Notes under the pieces: generated by a model
The model's input: only the letters and a program-made list of their open reading frames with translations
The model's database searches: none
Told to the model about the DNA's origin: nothing
Program-made: the position numbers and the translations under genes
Shown: positions 56,068 to 64,000 of the stretch, piece after piece
Position numbering within the stretch: position 1 is the stretch's first letter
Layout: each line of letters opens with the position of its first letter
Origin: Amphiura filiformis
Lineage: Eukaryota > Echinodermata > Ophiuroidea > Amphilepidida > Amphiuridae
Direction: 5' to 3'
Assembly: GCF_039555335.1 (NCBI RefSeq)
Contig: NC_092646.1
Location: 33,486,880 to 33,550,879 of the forward strand
Length of the DNA: 64,000 bases

Positions 56068-56979
56068 CAATACACACAAGAAAATAACAGCTTAGATGAT
56101 CCCAACACTGTTGTTTTCAAAAAAAGTACTTCTGCAATGTTTAACAATTGTTAACATGAAGCCTCCGAAACAAAAAAAAATGACTTGCTGTGATAATTTA
56201 ATTTTGTCACAACTGAAATTCAATACTTAGAAGCAAAGCATGAAAATTGGTAATTGTGATATTTTTTACCTATTTTTTATGTCAACTTGTAGTACTTAGC
56301 TAAATATTTTACTTTTATGATCACCTGTGTTGTTAACTGAAGCCTCCGAAACACAAATCGCTTGAATTGCCAATTCTAAAAAATAACTCCAATTTCTGTG
56401 AAACTTGGATGGGAGGTTCCTTTCATCAAGTAGTATTTGTACATGAAGTTAGACATTCAAATTATTTTAGGAACCCAATTAAAACTTAAAAAATATGTTT
56501 AAGGTTTGGAAATTTCCATTGTAAATGACACTTGATGTTAAAAATTTTCAAAACTGCCATTACAAACATAGCAAAACATGGTATAAAATTTAACTTATAT
56601 CTGTTGACTTACTTTGGAATGGAATTTCACATGTATTCCAGCTTTCATGTCAAAATTTTCTGAGGTTATGTAAAATACATTTTTTCTTAGATTTTAACCA
56701 AAATGTTATGCAAATGTCAATGGTTTTATTAGAAATCAAAAGGTTTAAGCCTTGAAACATTATTTTACTTGAATTTAAGTTGCTTCTATGCATGATTTCA
56801 GTAAACAGAAACATATTTAAGTGGTTTGAAATTTTGACCCTAAAAATCAAAAGTTACACCCTTTACCGTGAAAATGACCAAAAGCAAAAATTCATATCGT
56901 TTATTCTCTAAATACTTACATTGTATACCATGTCATTTATTGTTTTAAAAAACCCAAATTTGTTTTGTTTTGTTTTCAG

Positions 56980-58164
56980 GAAGTCCAGATGATCCCGGAA
57001 CAGAGGGACAGTGATAACACACACAGGAGTACGGTGAGCTGTGCAAAAGTGTTCAAAGCTTATTTAGCTTCAAAAGGCTTGCCAACAAACTTTGAAGAGT
57101 TTGGGAAGAAAGAGTTAGCCGATGTATTGGTCAAGTTTTACGTTGAAGCTAGAAGAGAGGACGGGGAACGATACAAAGCAGGATCCCTAACAAACATACG
57201 AGCTGGCCTGAATCGACACCTTAAAAACACCGGTTTAGAAATCAATATTATCACAGAACCAATCTTCGCTCTAGCAAACCTTGTATTTTCGGCCAATCAA
57301 GAAAAGTTGAAAAAAGAAGGGTACGGAGGAACAAAACACTATGCGGCAATTGATGCAAGTGATGTCGTAAAGCTGTACGCGTCTGGTGTTTTCAATGAAG
57401 ATACGCCGGAAGGGCTGCAGAATAAAGTTTGGTTTGAGCTGATGCTTTACTTTGGCAACCGTGGCAGAGACAAACTGAGGATGTTGGAGAGGGATCATTT
57501 CTCCGTTGCTACGGATTCCGATGGAAGACGTTATGTGTATGAAGCTAACGATGAGCTGACTCGTAAGAGGAATCAAGATGATGATAGCATGAAATCTACA
57601 GCGGATGTTGTAAAGATGTATGAAACTAGAGGAAAATGGTGTCCGGTAGCATCATTTGAGAAGTACATCTCCAAGCTCAATCCGCATTGCAGTGCACTTT
57701 TCCAAGTACCTGGAAGAGTTGAGATGACACCTTGGTACAAAGGAAGTAATGATAGGCCTTGGTACAAAAATATTCCAGTAAGCGAGAAAACCCTTGGATC
57801 ATTCATGACAAAGCTTTCAACAGCTGCAGGTCTGATGAAGTGTTACACAAATTACAGTTTGAAATTCACAAGTGTCACAGTTCTTGATAGTGTGAACACA
57901 GCCAGGGATATCTGGTCTGGTCATCGGAATGAATACAGCGTCATGATCTGCAGTGGACCTTATGATAAAGAGCAGAAGAATTTGCCTTATCTTTTGCCAT
58001 TGTCATTGTCTATTAGCCAACCAGTACCGGAACCAAAGGAGATGGAAGATGTCACCTACATGTATGATAAGCCATCAGCATCCTGTGCGTCTCCATCTGC
58101 ATCCACAGCACCTTCTGCTCAGTGTACTACTCAAGCTTTTTCCATTCCGGGAAACATGGATGAG
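56980..58164 (+). CDS. Crypton-derived tyrosine recombinase-like exon, copy 2
   Basis: 395 codons with no stop, from acceptor TGTTTTCAG|GAAGTC to donor GATGAG|GTAAAT. It keeps the same blocks as copy 1: VFKAYLASKGLPTNFEEFGK, YVEARREDGERYKAG, NRHLKNTG, LQNKVWFELMLYFGNRGRDK and KWCPVASFEKYISKLNP. The family's H-x-x-R box reads NYSLKF and the Tyr-nucleophile block reads EYSVMICSG, so catalytic residues look lost. A Ser/Pro-rich tail follows (SASCASPSASTAPSAQC). Reading beyond the donor enters a MITE, so the donor is the likelier end. The intact frame with dead catalytic residues fits a domesticated DNA-binding role. Confidence 0.75.
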
Positions 58165-58200
58165 GTAAATGGGTTGTTCCATTTGAAATCCACACCCCAC

Positions 58201-58447
58201 CAGGGTTGCCAAAAGATTTCAGTCCAAATTGCGGGTCAAATAATCGAAAAGTCACCCAATTTTTCTCTTTACCACTGGTTTCTATGGGGCAGGAAACTAT
58301 CAAAAGTCGCGGGAGCTAATGTTGAAAAGTCGCCCAATTTTGTTCTTAACCATTGGTTTCTATGGGACAGGAAATTGTCAAAAGTCACGGGGAAAATCTT
58401 CAAAAGTCGCCCAATTGGGCTACCAAATCGCAGGTTTGGCAACCCTG
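58201..58447. mobile_element. hAT-like MITE, CAGGGTTGCC ends, 8-bp duplication
   Basis: 247 bp with ends CAGGGTTGCC and GGCAACCCTG, flanked by CACCCCAC (58,193-58,200 and 58,448-58,455). It splits a CCATTTGAAAT-family MITE (58,171-58,200 / 58,448-58,485). It contains a duplicated block (ACCAYTGGTTTCTATGGG). Confidence 0.92.
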
Positions 58448-59386
58448 CACCCCACCTGTGGAAGATTTAGCCAAAGTCTTCCATGGTGTTTTCAGTATTA
58501 TGATTACGTAATGTAATAATTATAGAAATTCAATTTTCAAAAATACCTCCTTTGGCCTTTGTAGACCAGATTGTGTCACATTTTATTATCATTATGTTAT
58601 TAGTACTCAGTAGTACTTTGCGGTCTGTTTGAAATGCACTCGCAAATCTGGTCCACAGGCCCCCTGTTGAAAGTTACCATAACCAAGTTTTGTTTTTCGG
58701 GATTTTTTCCTACTTTTTATAATAAAATGTTTCTTGTTATTATAATTGCTTTGCTTATTTATGTGTATACTCTGGTTGCTCTATGAAAAAGGAATAAAAA
58801 TCAAAACCACTAATCCCTCCAATTAGCCCCTGCTGATTTCCCATTATAGAACTATCAAAAAGTGTGCCAACAGGTATCATAATAACATTATAACAATTTC
58901 CTATCTTTTGGATTGTCTGCTGTGGTTTATCATTGGGGTGGGCTTGTCTAGCTGGAAGTGTAATTGACCAAAGGGGGTAATTATCATGGGCCTGGATTTA
59001 TATCCTTTTTCGTAGCAAAAGCCAACTTTACTTTAAGACTTTTGGGTGCAGGTCACTCTTTTATTGTACTTTTTGGCCCTCACACATATGTGGGGCTTAT
59101 CTTATCATCCAGATGCTTGCCTGTCTGGTTGTTTGTTTGGCTGCTTGCCTGCCTGTCCAGGCGGAAGCAAATTAATTAATCCACTCTGCAGCTTTTAAAC
59201 GCAATAACTGATCAACTTCAAACTTGGTACAGTGATTGGATATGGTGGCCTGATGATATGTGCTTTATAGTTTTGTGTCTTTTTATTTGCATATTTATGA
59301 ATTTGCGTAATGGTTTTAATTTGTGTTTGTGTAAAGCGCCTAGAGGCTTTTCTGGTATTGGGTGCTGTATGAAATGCCTTATTATT

Positions 59387-59405
59387 ATTATTATTATTGT
59401 TGTCG

Positions 59406-59464
<59 letters not shown>

Positions 59465-59466
59465 AT
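59387..59466. repeat. (GTT)n microsatellite
   Basis: About 20 GTT units after TTATTATTATT; gives spurious poly-Val/poly-Leu frames. Confidence 0.98.
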
Positions 59467-59518
59467 TATTACTGATTGTGTTTACTGGTCAAGCAAATTG
59501 TTATGTTTTGTTTAATTT

Positions 59519-59836
59519 AAAAGGGCATTTCGTGATCCACAGCATCATCCCCCACTTTTCTCAAAAAAAGTTGAGATTTTTATATCATAGGAAACCTCTG
59601 GCTACACAAAAAGTTTCTTGCCGATTAATTCGTTTAGCAAAGATATTGTGAAATTAGAACGAAATTACAACACATTGTCTATGGAGCAGTGTAATACACA
59701 TAATCATGCATAACTCGCAAACGCAAAATCGGAATCAACTGAAATTTTGGGAATAAGATTCTTTCATGGATATCTACAATGTACTGAAAAATGTAATAAA
59801 AAGAGGATGCTAGGATCACAAAATACTCCTTTAAAG
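59519..59836. mobile_element. TIR element, GGGCATTTCGTGATCC family, copy 2
   Basis: AAAAGGGCATTTCGTGATCC ... GGATCACAAAATACTCCTTT. Confidence 0.85.
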
Positions 59837-59915
59837 CAGATAAACAGATAATTTTTCAGATAAACAGATAATTTTTCTTTTCTATTTATCCAAATTGATG
59901 GTACACGATGTCCAG

Positions 59916-60062
59916 ATGATGATGCAAGAGAAGGCTGAGATAATGCAGACGTCTACAACAATGAATGCCTGTGAGTTACCAGGTCTACTAGCAAACACAT
60001 CAAAGCAATCAGAGAAGGATCAAGGGAACTGTACCAGCACAATCACATCAGACAAGAATAAG
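59916..60062 (+). CDS. Small linker exon downstream of Crypton-derived exons
   Basis: 49 codons from ATGTCCAG|ATGATG to AATAAG|GTAAGA, phase 0 on both sides. It encodes MMMQEKAEIMQTSTTMNACE and a polar tail ending TSDKNK. No domain is recognised. Phase matches the exon before and the zinc-finger exon after. A TTAA-type MITE starts 33 bp into the intron. Confidence 0.5.
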
Positions 60063-60094
60063 GTAAGATTACATCCCGGAGGGGTTACATAACA

Positions 60095-60312
60095 TTAACC
60101 CCATGTGAACTACCTGCCGATTGGCCAAAAAGAAGTTATCATTGTCAATTGGCCCAATCAGCAACATTGTTAGAATAATTTTACCACACAAAAAAATTGG
60201 GGTGAATTATTTGCAAAACTCAATTCTGATTGGCGATTAAAGTGAAAATATCATGTAATTGACCAATCAGAGGCAATGTTAGATCGGCAGTACGTAGTGC
60301 TCAGAGGGTTAA
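60095..60312. mobile_element. TTAA MITE, family P, copy 3
   Basis: TTAACCCCATGTGAACTACC at the left, ATCGGCAGTACGTAGTGCTC near the right end, and TTAA on both sides. Starts 33 bp after the donor at 60,063. Confidence 0.85.
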
Positions 60313-60334
60313 ATTGAAAATCATTGTTTCCCAG

Positions 60335-60640
60335 GAAAATTTTCCCCCAAATTGTCAAAATTGTGACTCCTCGCCACAACTGAGCCCGGATGTCGCCAGT
60401 GCCACTATTGAGATATGCTCCATCGAACTTAACAATAAACAATAGGAAAGAAAGGATTTATTGACTGTTTTATTGATTTTTCACTACTTAAATGTCAAGT
60501 ACTATAGACATGATATACATCATTTTAAAGCTAATTTCAAGCAGAATATTTTGGTTGAATATCTCAAAAATGATGATTGGCGACATCCGGGCTCAGTTGT
60601 GGCGAGGAGTCACAATTGGTATATTTTCCCCCCAAATTGA
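60335..60640. mobile_element. Inverted-repeat MITE
   Basis: Arms GTGACTCCTCGCCACAACTG ... and inverse CAGTTGTGGCGAGGAGTCAC, with TTTTCCCCCAAATTG at both ends. Confidence 0.85.
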
Positions 60641-60931
60641 TATACCAAAAGGTATATGAATGCATAACACCGAAATCTCGGGAGTTATATCCAACAAGCT
60701 GCTGTGTATGTGTAGTGCATCATGCGCCAACATCTACAGGGTGTCCTTTAAAGAATTTTATCGCTAGAAACTTAAAATTTTTGGGTATGTTAATGCCCAA
60801 ATCTAACATACTGTACTTTATGCATTTGCATAATAAACCAGCTTTCGTATTGTTTAACCAGTAGTCGGTCCAGGTGGACACACACTTGGGTCCTGATGTG
60901 TGAGGCTCAAGCAAAATGCTCAAGCCAAGCT

Positions 60932-61196
60932 TAAGGGAGTACTACACCCATTGCATTTTCTGTGGGATTTTTGCATTTTGTTAAGATATGAGAAAAAAAT
61001 TGGACAAAGTGGTATGCAAAATTAAACGTCAGTGACATACCACTTTTTGGCTTCTACCTTTAAAAGCATGTAAGCTACATTGATATCAATGCCACCAATA
61101 GAACGAGAAGATTTGTCCCTTTATTTTGCATACCACTTTGTCCAATTTTTTTATATCATTTCTTCACAAAATGCAATGGGTGTAGTACCCCCTTAA
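60932..61196. mobile_element. MITE with TTAAGGGAGTACTACACCC ends
   Basis: TTAAGGGAGTACTACACCCA and inverse; second inner pair AAAATTGGACAAAGTGGTAT. TTAA at both ends. Confidence 0.88.
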
Positions 61197-61384
61197 AATC
61201 TTATGCATTCTGGTCTGTATAGAGAAAACTAGAAAGAAACAGAATGAAGAACAAGAGCAAGGAAAAGAGAGGCCACTCCAAACGAATCAATTGTACAATT
61301 TTGCTCTTAGCCTTAAAGTCGAGAAATAAGAAATTTGGAATTCTTATTTCCATGTCCTGATACAAAGGCTGTATGCTTTTTAAA

Positions 61385-61770
61385 GCAGTCAAGTTAGCGC
61401 AATAGATAAGGCGTTCGACTATGGTGCGAGAGGTTGCAGGTTCGAACCCTGGCAGTGCTTAGTACGCTCATATATGGAAAAATTGAGTTAGCTTGAAATT
61501 CCCCTAGACAAGGAACTTACTGCTAATTGTCTCATTGTAACCCGTACAAAACTCGAGGAGCTGATCCTTGTTGTGAAGGTAATTATGTCTAGGGTGTGCT
61601 GTGCGCTCTTGAAGCTGCAAAGTCCCAGCTGTGTTGTTATTAAATGGTTTATGGAATGATGTGCGGCTGTAGAGGTCAGCGACAACCTGTAAAGTGTGCT
61701 AAGGCTTGTGGATCTATGTCTAGCGTTGTGCCTGTGCACAGCGCACTATAAATCACTGCGCTTTTTTAAA
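61385..61770 (+). mobile_element. tRNA-derived SINE
   Basis: The head has A-box TTAGCGCAATAGATAAGGCG and B-box GGTTCGAACCC. The body (GTCTCATTGTAACCCGTAC) and tail (GCGCACTATAAATCAC) follow. It lies 46 bp upstream of the zinc-finger exon acceptor. Confidence 0.8.
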
Positions 61771-61816
61771 TTTTGTAATACCATCATCTGCATCGTATCT
61801 ATTTATTCACTTCCAG

Positions 61817-61970
61817 GATAGGATTAATAAGTCAAATTGGCACCTCAAGACGCTGATCTGCAAATATTGTACAAGATATTTTCACTGCGCAGACCGGTAC
61901 AGAAGGCATCTAAGAAACCATGTCAAAAAATACCAGAGGAGACATTCACACAGGATGGCAACACCTGAAG
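61817..61970 (+). CDS. C2H2 zinc-finger exon
   Basis: 154 nt from CACTTCCAG|GATAGG to CCTGAAG|GTAAGG, leaving phase 1. It encodes one canonical C2H2 finger: CKYC-x12-HLRNH (spacing C-x2-C-x12-H-x3-H), flanked by basic residues KKYQRRHSHR. It is likely a DNA-binding module of the gene that includes the Crypton-derived exons, or of a separate gene continuing to the right. Confidence 0.7.
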
Positions 61971-62060
61971 GTAAGGTACCCACTAGCCTTGATTCAAGAC
62001 CTAAGTGCATATAGGATAGTGGTACATGTATCTACACAGATCTTTCCCATAGAGTACAGT

Positions 62061-63025
62061 TAGGGCGTGATCACATCAGGCACTTTTGATGTAGGGACGT
62101 GGAGTCGACCCTACATCGAAACCACTTCCCAGTGTAGTGTGAACACAAAGTAAGTGGATTCGACCCTACATCAACAATGTGGATCGAAACTACCTGGTTG
62201 AGGTAGTTTCGACCCTAGGAGGTGGGTTAAATTTCGTAATGTGAACACGATAATGTGGAGTCGATCCACATATACCGGAAGTGGCTGTGGTCGTGCGGGC
62301 GAAATGGTGAACGCAATGGAACAAAACGAACTGAAGACGCCACCAATCAATCGATATAGGGGTCCAGCATTCGAGTCATCCACACCCAAACGCAATTACC
62401 GCGCCGGCCTGCGATCAACTTTATGCCACGCTAGGCGCCCTGCGCGCGAATTGCCAGCTCGCAGTACGCGTGTAGTTCTTCACGGTGTAAAAAGTAAACA
62501 AAATTGTGAAACAAAATAAAGATTGAATTTTAAATAGCATCGCTGTTTTTCCGTATATATCTTTTGTATTTTATGGCATCAAAACAAACTGGAACAAAGG
62601 TAACTAGTATATAGTTCCCGTTTAAACAATTATTTTATGGAAGCTAAAGTGAAATATGACAAAACAGAGGAGAAAATACGCTGTATTTGGTATTTTTACA
62701 CCGTGGACACGTGAGAAACGCACGTGTTGTTTGTTTACATCTCAGACCCCAATATCGATAGGTGACATCATCAGAAAAAGGTCTATAAATCGCTTCTGAG
62801 GTGATGGTTTACGAAATTTGGTATCTATGCTGCGTGGTACTACATGTGAGTCGTTCTACATGTAACATCCGGGTATGTGGATTCGCTCCACTTACATCAT
62901 AACCCACTTTCGATGTAGATTAGCTTGCTAGTGTGAACGCGAACTCAATGTGGATTCGATGTGGATCGACACCACTTCACTACCTAGGTACGAACCCACA
63001 TTGTGTAATGTGAACACGCCCTTAG
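62061..63025. mobile_element. TIR element with TAGGGCGTGATCACAT ends
   Basis: About 20-bp ends TAGGGCGTGATCACATCAGG / inverse TGTGAACACGCCCTTA. Inside, GTGGAGTCGACCCTACATCG-type motifs recur several times in both orientations near each end. GC-richer middle (62,270-62,470). Confidence 0.75.
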
Positions 63026-63049
63026 TCCATAGACTACTGTCAAATCGGT

Positions 63050-63355
63050 GTTTAATGGAGTATTTCGTGATCCTAGCATCCTCTTTTTATGACATTTTTC
63101 AGTACATATCCACGAAAAAAGCCTATTCCCAAAATTTCAGTTGATTCCGATTTTATGCTTATGCGAGTTATGCATGATTATGTGTATTACACTGCTCCAT
63201 AGACAATGCGTTGTAATTTCGTTCTGGTGCACCAGAACTAAATTCAAATTTCATGATATCTTTGCAAAACGAATTAATCTGCAAGAAATATTTTGTACAT
63301 AAACATTATGTATAGCCAGAGGTTTCCAGTGATATAAAAATCTCAACTTTTTGAA
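63050..63355. mobile_element. TIR element, GGGCATTTCGTGATCC family, copy 3 (inverted, one end lost)
   Basis: TTTAATGGAGTATTTCGTGA TCC at the left; the right side stops within AAAATCTCAACTTTTT. Confidence 0.8.
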
Positions 63356-63359
63356 TAGC

Positions 63360-64000
63360 TGAAAAAAGAATAAGATCACTGAGATCAGGTCTGGAAGGAC
63401 TTGAGCAAGTCTAGGTAACCATCTGTGTTAGAATTATGCCTCAATAAGTTACCAGTGTCATACCCAGGCCGCTCTTACCCGGGGGGGCGGAGAAAAGGTG
63501 AATTTTGCCGGCCCCCTTCAACACCCCAAAAAGGTTGGCCCAATATATTTTTTGATGGTTTGAATAAGTGAAGAGCAAAAGAAAAGTGAAGAGCAAAAAA
63601 AAGGGATAATAGGTGCTAGTTAGTAACCTAAAAAAATATATATATTGTTGGTATAATTCCATTTACAATTGTTCAACATTTTTGTCAATTTTCCGCCCTT
63701 TTCTCTTTAATATTTCTTTTTGCCTCCCCTTCTTCTTCTGCCGCCCCTTCATTTTTGATGCCCCCTGCTTTGACCCTGGGGACTTGGGCCCACAAAGCCC
63801 CCCCACAAAGCCCCCCCCCCACAAATATATGTGCATGGTTACCTGCCATCTTGGCCGGAAAGTTTCCTGTCCATCTCAATAGTTACTACAGTGGAAATTT
63901 GAATTGAATGAACACAGCCTGACATAGCATGACGATTTTTTTTGCTTACGCTGTGTGATGTACGCAAGCCTGTGCGACTGCGCATGCATAACCTGGAAGT
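63360..64000. other. Right edge, nothing recognised
   Basis: Pyrimidine-rich and C-run sequence (63,670-63,820). No coding frame or known repeat that I can support. Confidence 0.5.

Larger units (their letters stand above)
49685..56879. mobile_element. Family A TIR element, copy 2, split by Ty3/Gypsy
   Basis: Same termini as the element at 22,687-24,539, flanked by AAAA on both sides (49,681-49,684 and 56,880-56,883). Without the 5,339-bp Gypsy plus one target duplication it is 1,856 bp, within 3 bp of copy 1. All seven GGAGGCTTC-type motifs are placed as in copy 1, two of them mutated. Confidence 0.9.
47095..61970 (+). other. Gene model: tandem Crypton-derived recombinase exons plus C2H2 exon
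   Basis: Four exons in matching phase on the plus strand: 47095-48450, 56980-58164, 59916-60062 and 61817-61970 (the last ends in phase 1, so more lies beyond). The first two are paralogous DUF3504/Crypton-type tyrosine recombinase exons. The third is a polar linker, and the fourth carries a zinc finger. Either one gene has an internally duplicated exon, or two neighbouring paralogues exist with copy 1 decaying. Domesticated Crypton genes are known in animals (for example QRICH1, KIAA1958, the ZMYM2-4 group, KCTD1/15). The single-transcript model is inference; only splice consensus and phase support it. Confidence 0.45.

Noticed and set aside
59258-59651. Poly-Val / poly-Leu membrane peptides
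   Set aside because: Translation of a (GTT)n microsatellite.
61388-61460. Functional tRNA gene
   Set aside because: A and B boxes are present, but the acceptor stem does not close and a SINE body follows, so it is a SINE head.

Overview
This window is eukaryotic and metazoan: multi-exon genes with GT-AG introns, Ty3/Gypsy, LINE, SINE and Crypton relics, and a very high density of short inverted-repeat DNA transposons. Together with an ECT2L orthologue and a K02A2.6/Mag-like Ty3/Gypsy element, this suggests an invertebrate deuterostome (echinoderm or hemichordate-like). The phylum is inference; no sequence here fixes it.

Region 1 (1-31,000, minus strand) holds one gene, an ECT2L orthologue (F-box plus RhoGEF). 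I could place 17 coding exons with matching splice phases. They give 929 codons from a start ATG at 30,919 to the window edge, where the gene is cut inside its DH domain. The predicted protein reads: short N-terminus, F-box (about residues 131-180), low-complexity linker, a DUF4347-like alpha/beta domain (about 391-540), a helical segment, an acidic Ser/Thr linker, then the DH domain from about 743. Its introns are packed with repeats. Intron 9 is exceptional: about 23 extra tandem copies of the 3' half of exon 9, each still carrying the CAG|GTTAGT donor site. Intron 11 holds a 1.25-kb, 33-bp-unit minisatellite.

Region 2 (31,000-47,000) has no recognisable host gene. It contains a foldback-like neighbour region, SINEs, MITEs and a 7-kb nested transposon stack (38,195-45,254) up to four layers deep. 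Many boundaries in it can be proved from target-site duplications.

Region 3 (47,000-62,000, plus strand) carries a probable second host gene or gene pair. It has two tandem Crypton-derived (DUF3504-type tyrosine recombinase) exons with degraded catalytic residues, followed by two small exons, the last encoding a canonical C2H2 zinc finger. Copy 1 has one in-frame TAG. Between the two recombinase exons sits a 1.86-kb terminal-inverted-repeat element split by a 5.33-kb Ty3/Gypsy retrotransposon. The Gypsy has two identical 129-bp LTRs but a pol broken by single-base frame breaks. 62,000-64,000 is repeats and unassigned sequence.

Two themes recur. Nested insertions let the boundaries and target duplications of several element families be read directly. 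Repeats also sit strikingly close to the 5' splice sites of both genes.
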